A DNA stretch of 64,000 bases from Ruegeria atlantica (lineage in GTDB: Bacteria; Pseudomonadota; Alphaproteobacteria; Rhodobacterales; Rhodobacteraceae), in assembly GCA_013032095.1 (NCBI GenBank), contig WQBJ01000008.1, positions 1 through 64,000 on the forward strand, in the 5' to 3' direction. Within the stretch, counting starts at the first letter, position 1. Each line of letters opens with the position of its first letter. The translations under genes were made by a program, and so were the position numbers. The notes below the pieces were generated by a model that was not told where the DNA came from, made no database searches, and saw only the letters and a list, made by a program, of their open reading frames with translations. This document shows positions 52,190 to 62,236 of this stretch, piece after piece.

Positions 52190-52622
52190 GCTGACGGCCG
52201 TCAGCCAGTATTGGCTGCATTACCGCTTGCAGCAGGATTGGGGCCTAGGCCACATGGCCACGAAAAGCCGCAAAGAATCCATTGAAGAAATGGAACACGC
52301 GGACAAGCTGATTGAACGCATCCTTTTTCTGGAAGGCCATCCCAACCTGCAGAAGCTTGACCCTCTGAGGATCGGTCAATCACCTAAGGAAACCCTGGAA
52401 TGTGACCTTGCGGCAGAACTGGACGCCCGCGCGCTTTATGTCGAAGCCCGCGACTGTTGCCGAGAGGCCGGCGACTACGTCTCTATGTCGCTGTTCGAAG
52501 AATTGCTCCGTGATGAGGAAAGCCATATCGACTTCCTCGAAACGCAGCTCGACCTGTACGAAAGGATTGGCGAAGCCAATTATGCGCAACTCAACGCAAC
52601 CAAAATGGACGAAGGCGAGTAG
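52137..52622 (+). CDS. bfr: Bacterioferritin
   Basis: A 161-residue haem-containing ferritin that stores iron in a 24-mer shell. All ferroxidase ligands are in place: Glu18, Glu51, His54, Glu94, Glu127 and His130. Met52 ([10 protein letters not shown]) is the haem ligand. The start is ATG 52137, preceded by AGGAAAAGG inside the bfd frame. The 3' end overlaps the start of the di-haem oxidoreductase gene by 41 bases. Confidence 0.95.
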   Translation: MKADPKVIEYLNKSLRHELTAVSQYWLHYRLQQDWGLGHMATKSRKESIEEMEHADKLIERILFLEGHPNLQKLDPLRIGQSPKETLECDLAAELDARALYVEARDCCREAGDYVSMSLFEELLRDEESHIDFLETQLDLYERIGEANYAQLNATKMDEGE

Positions 52623-54123
52623 CCTCGTTGCCTTGTTGGTGGCCGCGCTCGCGGCCACTCAATCCCCCGCAGCCGAGCTGCAGGATCTTCACCTGAATTT
52701 CGAACCCCGCACCGAAGATGAGCGCGCGCGTATCGCCCGTGTCACCGCTGCGCCCACAGATTTCAGCGCCCCCCAAAAGTTCGAGGAATTGCCCGCAGGC
52801 GCCGCCACCGTGCGCACCCGCACCGATGCCGACGCGTTCTCTCAGCCCTCGGGCAACCTGAGCTTTGAGCAGGAGCTGGACTTCAAAGTCGGCAACGGTC
52901 TGTTCAAAAAAATCTGGGTGTCGTCTCCGGCCTCGACCCTGGCGTCAGACGGGCTTGGCCCCCTCTACAACGCCCGCTCTTGCCAGCGCTGCCACATCAA
53001 GGACGGGCGCGGCCATACGCCCAACGGACCCGACGACAACGCGATTTCGATGTTCCTACGCGTCTCGATCCCCGGCGGCGATGGGTTTGAGGAGATCGAG
53101 GACTATATAGCCACTCAGCCCGAACCCAATTACGGTGGCCAGATGCAGGATCTGGCTCTGCCCGGCCATCCCGCAGAGTACCGGCTGAACATCACCTATG
53201 AAGACGTATCCGTCACCCTTTCAGATGGCGAACGCACCACTCTGCGCAAACCGACTTACGCTGCTGCTGATCTTGGGTACGGGCCGCTACATCCGGACGC
53301 CATGCTCAGCCCACGCGTGGCACCGCAAATGATCGGCCTCGGGCTGCTTGAAGCGATCCCGGTTGAGGACCTTCTGGCCAATGCCGACCCGGATGATGCG
53401 GATGGCGATGGTATCTCGGGTCGCCCAAACATCGTCTGGGCGATTGAATACGACGCACCAATGATGGGCCGGTTCGGACACAAGGCAGGAATGCCCACGG
53501 TCATGGAGCAATCCGCCGCAGCCTTTGCAGGTGACATCGGCATCTCCAGCCCGCTTTACCCCGCTGCCCACGGTGATTGCACCGAGGCACAGGACGATTG
53601 CGTGAACGCGCCGCATGGCGACGGCGACAACCGCGTGTTCGAGATCGACCAGATCGGCATGGACCTTGTTGCCTTCTACAGCCGCAACCTTGGCGTTCCG
53701 GCACGGCGCGATGTGGATGACCCGCAGGTCCTGCGCGGCAAGCAAGTGTTCCACGACACCGGCTGCGCCTCCTGCCACACGCCATCGTTTGTAACCCACC
53801 GCTTGCAAGACAGGCCGGAGCAGAGTTTTCAGCTGATCTGGCCCTATTCTGACCTGTTGCTGCACGACATGGGCGAAGGGCTGGCCGACAACCGCCCCGA
53901 AGGCCGCGCAACCGGGCGCGAATGGCGCACACCGCCGCTTTGGGGGATTGGACTGACCGAACAGGTTTCGGGCCATACGCAATTCCTTCATGACGGCCGC
54001 GCCGAGTCGTTGCTTGAGGCCATCCTGTGGCACGGCGGAGAAGCGCAGGCCGCTCGCGATACAGTTGTCGCAATGCCCAAACCCGACCGTGATGCGTTAA
54101 TCCGTTTTCTCGAAAGTCTCTGA
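52582..54123 (+). CDS. Di-haem oxidoreductase (DUF1111 family)
   Basis: A 513-residue exported c-type cytochrome. The start at ATG 52582 gives a signal peptide ([19 protein letters not shown]). Two CxxCH sites are visible: CQRCH at residues 134-138 and CASCH near residue 395. The family (formerly called thiol oxidoreductase) is related to MauG/cytochrome c peroxidases and is regularly found with imelysins in iron-acquisition loci. The motifs [13 protein letters not shown] and [11 protein letters not shown] are family-specific. It overlaps bfr by 41 bases. A periplasmic redox role in iron or haem handling is inferred. Confidence 0.9.
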   Translation: MRNSTQPKWTKASSLVALLVAALAATQSPAAELQDLHLNFEPRTEDERARIARVTAAPTDFSAPQKFEELPAGAATVRTRTDADAFSQPSGNLSFEQELDFKVGNGLFKKIWVSSPASTLASDGLGPLYNARSCQRCHIKDGRGHTPNGPDDNAISMFLRVSIPGGDGFEEIEDYIATQPEPNYGGQMQDLALPGHPAEYRLNITYEDVSVTLSDGERTTLRKPTYAAADLGYGPLHPDAMLSPRVAPQMIGLGLLEAIPVEDLLANADPDDADGDGISGRPNIVWAIEYDAPMMGRFGHKAGMPTVMEQSAAAFAGDIGISSPLYPAAHGDCTEAQDDCVNAPHGDGDNRVFEIDQIGMDLVAFYSRNLGVPARRDVDDPQVLRGKQVFHDTGCASCHTPSFVTHRLQDRPEQSFQLIWPYSDLLLHDMGEGLADNRPEGRATGREWRTPPLWGIGLTEQVSGHTQFLHDGRAESLLEAILWHGGEAQAARDTVVAMPKPDRDALIRFLESL

Positions 54124-54126
54124 CCC

Positions 54127-55137
54127 ATGCGCATTCTCGCCTTTGCCGTGGCAATGACCCTGCCGTTCTCTGCACTGGCGCAGGATCGCGGCCCGATCCT
54201 GACCGATACAGTTGAAGGACACATCCTGCCCGGTTTTGCCAACTTGGCTGATGCGACCGGCACATTGGCGCAAGCCGCGCAGGCCAACTGCGCCGCAGGC
54301 TCGCCCGAATTGCGCGCCGCCTATCACGCAGCCTTTGATGACTGGATATCGGTTAGTCATCTACGCTTTGGTCCTTCCGAGGTCGACGACCGCGCTTTTG
54401 CACTGGCCTTCTGGCCGGATACCAAAGGTTTCACCCCCAAGGCGCTGACCGATCTGATTGCGGCCGAAGACACCGCTGTGGAATCCTCTAAAGAATTTGC
54501 CCAGACATCCATCGCGGGCCGGGGCTTCTTTGCGCTAGAGCAATTGCTTTACGACCCCAAATTTGCGGATCAAGGTAGCGCCCCCTATCGCTGCGCGTTG
54601 ATACAGGCCATCACCGCTGATATCGACGTCAACGCCCGCGCGATGAGTGCGGATTGGGACAGCTACGCTACAACCCTGACCCAACCCGGCGAAAACAACC
54701 CCTACCGGTCAAGCGACGAGGCTATGCAAGAGCTCTATAAAGCCCTTGTAACTGGACTAGAATTCACCGGCGACACACGCGTTGGCCGTCCGATGGGCAC
54801 ATTCGACCGCCCCCGCCCCAACCGGGCCGAGGCGCGGCGTTCGGAACGGTCTCTGCGCCATGTGGAACTGTCCCTGATCGCCTTGCGCGATCTGGCCGCG
54901 CGCTTGTCGGCGGATCACTTTGAAATTGCCGCCGATTTGGATGGCGCGTTCAACAAGGCCATTACCCGTGCACAATCGCTGGACGATCCGTCGCTGGCCG
55001 GGGTCGCCACCCCTCAGGGCCGGTTCCGGGTTGAAGCGTTGCAGCAATCGATCAACGATATCCGCGACATTGTCTCGACTGAGCTGGGGCCAACACTGGG
55101 CATCAGTGCCGGGTTCAACTCGCTGGACGGAGATTGA
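54127..55137 (+). CDS. Second imelysin-family protein
   Basis: A 336-residue exported imelysin-fold protein (signal peptide ending SALA|QD). It is shorter than the first imelysin, and its family motif reads GFFALEQLLYD: the GxHxxE histidine is replaced by Phe while the Glu is kept. Such divergent imelysins commonly accompany a DUF1111 protein and a DUF1513 protein, as here. It starts three bases after the di-haem gene. Loss of the His suggests a structural or accessory role or a different ligand. Confidence 0.87.
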   Translation: MRILAFAVAMTLPFSALAQDRGPILTDTVEGHILPGFANLADATGTLAQAAQANCAAGSPELRAAYHAAFDDWISVSHLRFGPSEVDDRAFALAFWPDTKGFTPKALTDLIAAEDTAVESSKEFAQTSIAGRGFFALEQLLYDPKFADQGSAPYRCALIQAITADIDVNARAMSADWDSYATTLTQPGENNPYRSSDEAMQELYKALVTGLEFTGDTRVGRPMGTFDRPRPNRAEARRSERSLRHVELSLIALRDLAARLSADHFEIAADLDGAFNKAITRAQSLDDPSLAGVATPQGRFRVEALQQSINDIRDIVSTELGPTLGISAGFNSLDGD

Positions 55138-55140
55138 CCG

Positions 55141-56223
55141 ATGACCAGCCGCCGCAATTTTCTCGCCGGCCTAGCTGCCGCCAGCCTTAACCCAATACGA
55201 GGCTGGGCGGCGGCCGGCGCACCAGATTATCTTGCAGCAGCCCTTTTTCCGGACGGCAGCTATAGGCTGGCCGGGCTGAGCGCGGGTGGAGACATCCTGT
55301 TTTCACTACCCCTGCCCGCACGTGGCCACGCAGCGGCCGCCCATCCACACCTCGCGCAGGCCGTGGCCTTTGCCCGTCGCCCCGGCACCTTCGCGGTGGT
55401 TCTTGATTGCACCACAGGGGCCGAGATCAAACGTCTGAACGCCCCCGCAGGCCGTCACTTCTATGGCCACGGCGTATTCTCACCCGACGGAACACGGTTG
55501 TTCACCACTGAAAACGACTATGAAGCCGGAGACGGCGTGATTGGTGTCTGGGACACCACAGATTACAGACGCTTGGGTGAATTTCCTTCGGGCGGAATCG
55601 GCCCCCACGACATGCGACTGATGCCCGATGGCCAGACACTGGTTATCGCCAATGGCGGCATTGAAACCCACCCTGAGATGGGCCGCACCAAGCTGAACCT
55701 GCCGACCATGCAGCCGCGCCTGTCCTACCTGGATCTGGCGGGCTCAATTCTGGAACAAGTGGAACTGCCGAGAGAACTGCACAAAAATTCGATCCGCCAT
55801 CTGGCCGTGCGTCAGGACGGGATGGTTGGGTTTGCGTTGCAATGGCAAGGCGACAAAACGCAACACCCGCCACTGCTGGGCCTGCATCAGCGAAGTGAGG
55901 CTCCTCGCCTGCTATCGGCACCGGACGCCGAGCAGAGGACCTTGCAGGGCTATGCCGGAAGCATCGCCTTTTCCGGTGAGGGGGACACCGTCGCCATCAC
56001 CTGCCCGCGCGGCAACGCTCTGCACCAGTTCACAGTCGCGGATGGCCAACTCACCGGAGTGTTCCCTCTGGAAGATGTCTGCGGTCTTGGCCCCAGCCCC
56101 AAGGGTTTTGTCTTCACCACCGGCACCGGAGCTGTCGGAGAGCTGGCTTCCAAGGCCCGTATTTCCGCTCGACCAGACTGCCAATGGGACAATCATCTGA
56201 TCCCAATTCGTACCTCCGCATAA
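55141..56223 (+). CDS. DUF1513 periplasmic beta-propeller-like protein
   Basis: A 360-residue protein with a twin-arginine signal (SRRNFLAGLAAASL) and WD/NHL-like repeated segments (YGHGVFSPDGTRLFTTENDY, GGIGPHDMRLMPDGQTLVIA), so it is a probable periplasmic beta-propeller of the DUF1513 family. It follows the second imelysin by three bases and is the last gene of the iron locus. Tat export suggests folding with a cofactor before export, but no cofactor motif is visible. Confidence 0.88.
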   Translation: MTSRRNFLAGLAAASLNPIRGWAAAGAPDYLAAALFPDGSYRLAGLSAGGDILFSLPLPARGHAAAAHPHLAQAVAFARRPGTFAVVLDCTTGAEIKRLNAPAGRHFYGHGVFSPDGTRLFTTENDYEAGDGVIGVWDTTDYRRLGEFPSGGIGPHDMRLMPDGQTLVIANGGIETHPEMGRTKLNLPTMQPRLSYLDLAGSILEQVELPRELHKNSIRHLAVRQDGMVGFALQWQGDKTQHPPLLGLHQRSEAPRLLSAPDAEQRTLQGYAGSIAFSGEGDTVAITCPRGNALHQFTVADGQLTGVFPLEDVCGLGPSPKGFVFTTGTGAVGELASKARISARPDCQWDNHLIPIRTSA

Positions 56224-56323
56224 ATTCGGCAAATCCTGTCACATAGATTACACTTGGAAGAATCAAACTGCTGCCGTATTGGCGGGCGCGAAACTGGTAC
56301 CCTGACGTTAAGGACTGACTTGA

Positions 56324-58213
56324 TTGAAACAGACGCCCGACGCACCGCATTCCATCTACGGAGTAGAGAAATGGGGCAAAGGCCTCGTTGAGGTGACGGA
56401 GCAGGGCGAGATCGGCCTGCGCAATCCTCTGGCACCCGAAGCGGCAGCGATCAGCTTGCCCGGTATTCTCAGCGATCTGGATGACCGGGGTATCAAGGCT
56501 CCAATGGTCCTGCGGATAACGTCCTATCTGGAACACGAGATTGGCCATCTGAACGAAAGTTTCGCCGAGGCCATTGCGCGCGTCGGCTACAAAGGCCCGT
56601 ATCGTGGTGTATTCCCGATCAAAGTGAACCAGCAGGCGCAGGTGGTGGACCGGATCGTCGAGTTCGGCAAGAAATACAACTATGGCCTTGAAGCTGGGTC
56701 CAAGCCCGAACTGGTCGTGGCGCTGGCCCACCGTTTGGCCCCCGAGGCGCTGATCGTCTGCAATGGCGTCAAGGATGCCGAGTTCATCCAGTTAGCAACC
56801 CTAAGCCGCAAGATCGGGTTCAACACCGTCATCGTTCTAGAAAGCCCGAAAGAGGCCGACACGGTGATCGAGGTCTACAACGAACTGGGCATCGAACCCT
56901 TGATCGGCGTGCGGGTGAAGTTGACCAATCAGATCAGCGGTAAATGGGAAGAAAGCTCGGGCGACCGTTCGGCCTTTGGCATGAACACCGATCAACTGGT
57001 CGCCACTGTCGATAAACTGAAAGAGGCTGGGCTGCTGCATTGCCTCAAGCTGCAGCATTCGCACTTGGGTAGCCAGGTGCAGGACGTCAACGACGTCCGC
57101 CGCGCTGTGGGCGAAGCTTGCCGGTACTATACCGAACTGACCCGCGAAGGAGTGCCGCTGACTCACCTGGACCTCGGCGGCGGTATGGGCGTGGACTATA
57201 CGGGTGAGAAAAAGGCAGCCGAAAACTCGATCAACTATACGGTCGAGGAATACTGCGCCAACGTGGTCGAAACCGTGGCTTATGCGATGGATGAGGCCGA
57301 AGTCGAACATCCCACTCTGGTCACCGAAAGCGGCCGCGCGGTCGTGGCGACATCCTCGATGCTGGTGTTCAACGTGCTGGAAAGCACGCTTTACGACGCG
57401 CCCAACGGACCCGAAGTCGAACCCGAGGATCACCATCTGGTCTCTGACCTGGCCGCCGTGCATGGCTATCTCAGCAGTGATCGCCTGCAGGAGTGCTGGA
57501 ACGACGCCACCTTCTATCGCAACGAATTGCGCGCGCTTTTCAGACGCGGTTATGTGGACCTGCGCCAGATGGCGCGCGCCGAGCGCGTTTACCTGTCGCT
57601 GATGGCCCGTCTCAAAGCATTGGCTGCAAGCGACGATCTAGAAACGGACGTGGATGATCAGCTTGAGAAAGTGGCCGATATCTACCATTGCAACTTCTCG
57701 CTGTTTCAATCCCTGCCCGATGTCTGGGCCATCGATCAGCTGCACCCAATCGTGCCTTTACAGGGCCTGAACCAGACACCGGACCGCCGCGCGGTTCTTT
57801 CCGATATAACCTGCGACAGCGACGGCAAGATCGACCGCTTTATCTTGGCCGACGGCGTTTCCCCCAGCCTGCCGGTGCATTCTCTACCCGAGGACGAAGA
57901 ATACCTGATGGGTGTCTTCTTCGTTGGCGCCTATCAGGAAACGCTGGGCGATCTGCACAACCTGTTCGGCGACACCAATGTCGTCACCATCGACCTGCGC
58001 GCTGACGGTGGCTTTGACCTGCTGCACGAACAAGAGGGGGACACGATTTCCGAGGTTCTGTCCTATGTCGAGTTTGACCCGCAGGATTGCGTCGCTGCCT
58101 TCCGCAAAATGGTGGACGAGGCAATCTCAACCGGTACTCTGAAAGCCAAGGACCGCAAAACCCTGATGAGCGCTTATCGCGACTCGATCAACGGCTACAC
58201 CTATTACGAATAA
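56324..58213 (+). CDS. speA: Biosynthetic arginine decarboxylase
   Basis: A 629-residue PLP fold-III decarboxylase making agmatine from arginine. The N-terminal YGVEKWGKG, PLP Lys100 in GVFPIKVNQQ, the His-loop HLGSQVQDV and the C-terminal family segments are present; length is right for SpeA. The TTG start is preceded by AAGGA at nine bases and no better ATG lies nearby. It is first in an operon with carboxynorspermidine dehydrogenase, carboxynorspermidine decarboxylase and agmatinase, so agmatine is on the route to putrescine and spermidine. Confidence 0.95.
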   Translation: MKQTPDAPHSIYGVEKWGKGLVEVTEQGEIGLRNPLAPEAAAISLPGILSDLDDRGIKAPMVLRITSYLEHEIGHLNESFAEAIARVGYKGPYRGVFPIKVNQQAQVVDRIVEFGKKYNYGLEAGSKPELVVALAHRLAPEALIVCNGVKDAEFIQLATLSRKIGFNTVIVLESPKEADTVIEVYNELGIEPLIGVRVKLTNQISGKWEESSGDRSAFGMNTDQLVATVDKLKEAGLLHCLKLQHSHLGSQVQDVNDVRRAVGEACRYYTELTREGVPLTHLDLGGGMGVDYTGEKKAAENSINYTVEEYCANVVETVAYAMDEAEVEHPTLVTESGRAVVATSSMLVFNVLESTLYDAPNGPEVEPEDHHLVSDLAAVHGYLSSDRLQECWNDATFYRNELRALFRRGYVDLRQMARAERVYLSLMARLKALAASDDLETDVDDQLEKVADIYHCNFSLFQSLPDVWAIDQLHPIVPLQGLNQTPDRRAVLSDITCDSDGKIDRFILADGVSPSLPVHSLPEDEEYLMGVFFVGAYQETLGDLHNLFGDTNVVTIDLRADGGFDLLHEQEGDTISEVLSYVEFDPQDCVAAFRKMVDEAISTGTLKAKDRKTLMSAYRDSINGYTYYE

Positions 58214-58235
58214 CCCCAGAGAGGAGATTACCCCC

Positions 58236-59459
58236 ATGGGAACTTTGAGCGGCAAAACACTGGTTGTCGGCGCGGGCGGCGTATCACACGCCGCCGTGCA
58301 CAAGATGGCGATGAATTCGGACATCTTTACCGAAATCACTCTGGCCAGCCGGACCAAATCCAAATGCGACGCCATCGCCAAAGCGGTGAAAGAGCGTGTT
58401 GGCGTCGATATCGCCACGGCAGAACTGGACGCCTACAAAGTCGAAGACACGGTCAAGCTGATCAAGGAAACCGGTGCGGAAATCCTCGTGAACCTCGCCC
58501 TGCCCTATCAAGATCTGGTGTTGATGGATGCGTGCCTTGAAGCTGGCATTCACTATCTAGATACCGCGAACTATGAGCCCGAAGATGAGGCCAAGTTCGA
58601 ATACCACTGGCAATGGGCCTATCAGGAACGCTTCAAAGAAGCCGGCCTGACCGCCATCCTCGGCTCGGGCTTTGACCCGGGTGTGACCAGTGTCTTCGCG
58701 AAATGGCTGAAGAAACACAAGCTGGAAACGATCCGCCAGATCGACGTTCTGGACGCCAACGGCGGCAGCAACGATCAGGAATTTGCCACCAACTTCAACC
58801 CGGAGATCAACCTGCGCGAAGTGCTGGCCGAGGTCCGCCACTGGGAAAACGGCGCGTGGCAGCACTCCCCCGCCATGACCCACAAGGTGGAGTTCGACTT
58901 CCCTGCCATCGGCCCCAAAAACATGTACCTGATGTATCACGAGGAACTGGAGTCGCTCTCGACCCACTTCCCTGAGATCGAGCGCGCTCGGTTCTGGATG
59001 ACCTTCGGCGACGCCTACATCACCCACGCCAAGGTGCTGGAAAATGTCGGCATGACCCGTATCGACCCGGTGATGCATGATGGTAAGGAAATCATCCCGA
59101 TCCAGTTCCTGAAAACCTTGCTGCCCGATCCCGGCGATCTGGGCGCGGAAACCAAGGGCAAGGCCTGTATCGGTGACATTGCCACGGGTCAGGCCAAGGA
59201 TGGCTCGGGCGAGAAGACCTATTACATCTACAACATCTGCGACCACGAGGAATGCTATGCCGAGGTCGGCAGCCAGGCCGTCAGCTACACCACCGGTGTC
59301 CCCGCCATGATAGGCGCGGCACAGGTGCTGAAAGGCAACTGGAACGAGCCCGGCGTGTGGAACATGGAACAGCTCGACCCGGATGACTTCATGGACATGC
59401 TGAACGAACACGGCCTGCCATGGCAGGTCCAAGAACTCGACGGCCCAGTCCAATTCTGA
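58236..59459 (+). CDS. Carboxynorspermidine/carboxyspermidine dehydrogenase
   Basis: A 407-residue saccharopine dehydrogenase-like enzyme. The N-terminal Rossmann motif is LVVGAGGVSHAAVHKM, followed by LASRTKSKCDAIA; DTANYEPEDE and GFDPGVTSVFAKW are signatures of the CANSDH branch. It reductively condenses aspartate semialdehyde with putrescine (or diaminopropane) to carboxyspermidine (or carboxynorspermidine). A GAGGAG precedes it. It lies 22 bases after speA and before the decarboxylase, supporting this rather than a lysine-degradation role. Confidence 0.93.
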   Translation: MGTLSGKTLVVGAGGVSHAAVHKMAMNSDIFTEITLASRTKSKCDAIAKAVKERVGVDIATAELDAYKVEDTVKLIKETGAEILVNLALPYQDLVLMDACLEAGIHYLDTANYEPEDEAKFEYHWQWAYQERFKEAGLTAILGSGFDPGVTSVFAKWLKKHKLETIRQIDVLDANGGSNDQEFATNFNPEINLREVLAEVRHWENGAWQHSPAMTHKVEFDFPAIGPKNMYLMYHEELESLSTHFPEIERARFWMTFGDAYITHAKVLENVGMTRIDPVMHDGKEIIPIQFLKTLLPDPGDLGAETKGKACIGDIATGQAKDGSGEKTYYIYNICDHEECYAEVGSQAVSYTTGVPAMIGAAQVLKGNWNEPGVWNMEQLDPDDFMDMLNEHGLPWQVQELDGPVQF

Positions 59460-59539
59460 GCCGCTAGTTCCATCTGGCTAAAACACTTCAGGGTTCGGGG
59501 GTGAAACCCCGGCCCCTCCTCAATACGGAGACGCCGGTT

Positions 59540-60709
59540 ATGTCCGACATGATGACCACGCAGGCGGGCGACGCCGGAGCCTTTCGAAGATTTGACCTGA
59601 GCCGCGTGCCAAGCCCATGCTTCGTGGTTGATGAAAAGGCCGTCGAGCGGAATCTGACCATTCTCGCTGATGTCGGAACCAGGTCCGGTGCACATGTACT
59701 CAGTGCTCTAAAGGCGTTCTCGATGTTTTCGCTGGCCTCTCTCGTCCGCCAGCACCTCGGCGGCACCTGCGCCAGTGGCATCTATGAGGCGCGTCTCGGG
59801 CGCGAAGAATACGGCGGCGAAGTTGCAACCTTTTGCGCCGGGTACAAGGACGCCGATGTGGATGAAATCCTTTCGCTTTCTGACCACATCATCTTCAACT
59901 CGCCGGAACAAAAAGCACGCTTCCTCGCCAGGGCGCAAGCCGCAGGCGTTCAGGTTGGCCTGCGCATCAACCCGGAACATTCCGAGGGCGAGGTCCCCAA
60001 ATACGACCCCTGCGCGCCCTGTTCGCGGCTTGGAACACCCGTCAGTCAACTGACCACAGAGGCGTTGGCTGGCGTCGAGGGCCTGCACATGCATACCCTC
60101 TGCGAACAAGGGTTTGAGCCGCTGCAGCGTACATGGGCAGCCGTTGAACCGAGGATTGCACCCTATATCGGTCAGCTCAAATGGCTTAACTTTGGTGGCG
60201 GTCACCACATCACTCGCGAAGACTATGATCGCGACGGGTTGGTGAAGTTCATCCAGTCCATCCGAGAAAGATACGGCATCGACGTCTATCTCGAACCCGG
60301 TGAGGCGGTGGCGCTGGATGCGGGCATTTTGGTCGGAGAAATCCTCGACCTGCCGACCAATGGCATGAACCTCGCTATCACCGATATCTCGGCCACTTGC
60401 CACATGCCCGACGTGATCGAGGCCCCCTATCGCCCCGCCCTGATGGACGAGGCCGAGGCTGGTCACACCTACCGTCTGGGCGGCCCATCCTGTCTGGCCG
60501 GTGATGTGATCGGCGACTACACGTGGGAGAATCCGTTGGAGATCGGCCAGCGCTTTGCCTTCCTTGATCAGGCGCATTACTCGATGGTCAAGACCAACAC
60601 GTTCAACGGCGTTCCCCTGCCCACAATCGCGCTTTGGAACAGCGAGACAGACGAGTTGAAGATCATCAAACAGTTCGGCTACGACGATTTTAAGGACCGA
60701 CTCTCATGA
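59540..60709 (+). CDS. nspC: Carboxynorspermidine/carboxyspermidine decarboxylase
   Basis: A 389-residue fold-III PLP decarboxylase. PLP Lys58 is in SALKAF; HMHTLCEQ, NFGGGHHI, YLEPGEAV and GPSCLAGD are the NspC-type substrate and cofactor motifs. It makes spermidine (or norspermidine) from the carboxylated precursor. The start at 59540 follows ACGGAG; an upstream GTG at 59501 lacks a good ribosome site. It overlaps speB by four bases. Confidence 0.94.
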   Translation: MSDMMTTQAGDAGAFRRFDLSRVPSPCFVVDEKAVERNLTILADVGTRSGAHVLSALKAFSMFSLASLVRQHLGGTCASGIYEARLGREEYGGEVATFCAGYKDADVDEILSLSDHIIFNSPEQKARFLARAQAAGVQVGLRINPEHSEGEVPKYDPCAPCSRLGTPVSQLTTEALAGVEGLHMHTLCEQGFEPLQRTWAAVEPRIAPYIGQLKWLNFGGGHHITREDYDRDGLVKFIQSIRERYGIDVYLEPGEAVALDAGILVGEILDLPTNGMNLAITDISATCHMPDVIEAPYRPALMDEAEAGHTYRLGGPSCLAGDVIGDYTWENPLEIGQRFAFLDQAHYSMVKTNTFNGVPLPTIALWNSETDELKIIKQFGYDDFKDRLS

Positions 60710-61548
60710 GTATTTTCCTCGACAGTGAACTGACTGCATCCGAACGCACCGAAGACGCCCGATTCCGTGTGATCCCGGTGCCGCTGGAACGCACAGTGTC
60801 CTACGGCTCGGGCACGGCCAAAGGCCCTGAAGCCATCATCGAGGCCAGCAACGAACTGGAACGCATCACCGGCCATGCCGAACCTTGTGTCGAGGGTATT
60901 TTCACCGAAGATCCCGTCGATTGCGACGCCTCGCTACCCGAGATAATGGACCGCCTGTCCCAGCGCACCGAAGCCGCGGTTCGGGCGGGCAAGATACCGG
61001 TCACTCTGGGTGGAGAGCACTCACTCAGCTACGGCGCCGTCATGGGAGTGGCGCGCGCATTGGGGCAACCTATCGGCATCGTCCAGATCGATGCCCATGC
61101 CGACCTGCGAAACGCTTATCAGGGCGAGAAACACAGCCACGCCTCGGTTATGCACCTGCTGGCCGAAGAAGGCATCAAACTGGCCCAATTCGGTGTGCGC
61201 GCCTTTTCGACGGAAGAAGCTAAGAGCCGCCTGAAAAATCACGTATTCCATGTGGATGCCGAAGAATTGGTGACCGGCAACATCCACGCTGTCGATTTGC
61301 CCGAGGATTTTCCCGAGCTGGTCTATGTCAGCTTTGACGTCGACGGTCTGGACCCATCGCAAATGCCCGCCACAGGCACGCCTGTTCCCGGTGGGCTGGG
61401 CTATTATCAAGCGCTGCGGTTGGTCGAACACGCGCTGCAGCACCGCAAATGCGTCGGCTTTGACGTGGTTGAGCTTGCCCCGGACGGCAACGCCGCCTGG
61501 GACTTTACGACCGCTCAAATTGTCTATCGCCTGATGGCGGCCTGTTAA
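60706..61548 (+). CDS. speB: Agmatinase
   Basis: A 280-residue ureohydrolase with the complete binuclear Mn set: GGEHS, DAHADLR and SFDVDGLDP. It hydrolyses agmatine from SpeA to putrescine plus urea, providing the diamine for the dehydrogenase encoded two genes upstream. Specificity for agmatine rather than arginine or guanidinobutyrate is inferred from context. Its ATG overlaps the nspC stop, and its stop overlaps that of the convergent HD-domain gene. Confidence 0.93.
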   Translation: MSIFLDSELTASERTEDARFRVIPVPLERTVSYGSGTAKGPEAIIEASNELERITGHAEPCVEGIFTEDPVDCDASLPEIMDRLSQRTEAAVRAGKIPVTLGGEHSLSYGAVMGVARALGQPIGIVQIDAHADLRNAYQGEKHSHASVMHLLAEEGIKLAQFGVRAFSTEEAKSRLKNHVFHVDAEELVTGNIHAVDLPEDFPELVYVSFDVDGLDPSQMPATGTPVPGGLGYYQALRLVEHALQHRKCVGFDVVELAPDGNAAWDFTTAQIVYRLMAAC

Positions 61549-62135
61549 CCCTCGGACGTTTCGTTCAGTTCCATGTGGCCCTCGCCCTTGTTCAGAACAC
61601 GGCGCAGCATCGGCTCGAAAAACTCTAGCGGCTTGGTTGGGTAATCCGGATCAAACGCTTTCTGATCGTACTCATGGCAGAAATAGCGGCAGTCCTCCCA
61701 ATAGGGGCTGTCGCGATACTTGTCGCGCGCGTTGCGGTCCCCGCCAAGGTGGTGATTGTAGTAGTAGCCTTGGAACACGCAGTGATACTTCAAAATCCAA
61801 TAGGTTTTTTCACTGACATAAGGCTTCATCATCGCCGCTGACAGCTCACCGTGGTTGTAGGGGGACAGGATATCACCAGTGTCATGGATAAGTGCTGCAA
61901 CCACCAACTCCTCGTCCGCACCATCCTCATAAGCACGCGTCGCAGCCTGCAGACTGTGCTGATAGCGGTTTACGGGATACGGCGTCCAGTCTTCGTCCAA
62001 AGACCTGATCGCATCGAGAATCCGATCAGGTAGAGCGGCGTTATACGCCTCTTCATACTCCATAACGGCGTCCCAATCAGCCTTGGTGGCCTCTTCGAAA
62101 CTGGTCCAGGTTGGTTTGTGGCTTTTGTCCAGCAT
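61545..62135 (-). CDS. HD-domain mixed-valent di-iron oxygenase (PhnZ/TmpB/MIOX-like)
   Basis: A 196-residue HD-fold protein. Six ligands align by position with the di-iron site of PhnZ: His60 (YQHSLQAA), His84-Asp85 (ALIHDTGD), His95 (YNHGE), His118 (KYHCVFQGYY) and Asp157 (HEYDQKAF). The 24-residue spacing of the first two histidines and QHSLQ are typical of these oxygenases, not of phosphohydrolases. PhnZ and TmpB cleave hydroxylated aminoalkylphosphonates; MIOX oxidises inositol. The start at 62135 follows AAAGGA. A LysR gene is divergent. No phn or tmpA gene lies in the window, so the substrate is open; a trimethylammonio compound would suit the betaine-rich neighbourhood. Confidence 0.82.
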   Translation of the reverse strand: MLDKSHKPTWTSFEEATKADWDAVMEYEEAYNAALPDRILDAIRSLDEDWTPYPVNRYQHSLQAATRAYEDGADEELVVAALIHDTGDILSPYNHGELSAAMMKPYVSEKTYWILKYHCVFQGYYYNHHLGGDRNARDKYRDSPYWEDCRYFCHEYDQKAFDPDYPTKPLEFFEPMLRRVLNKGEGHMELNETSEG

Positions 62136-62236
62136 GGCGCGATCCTTTGACTGATCTGTTGCCGCCAGATTAGCGCAATACCATTGCTCAAAAAAATGAA
62201 TTGATTTTATCACTTCAATCAAAAAATACTTTCACT

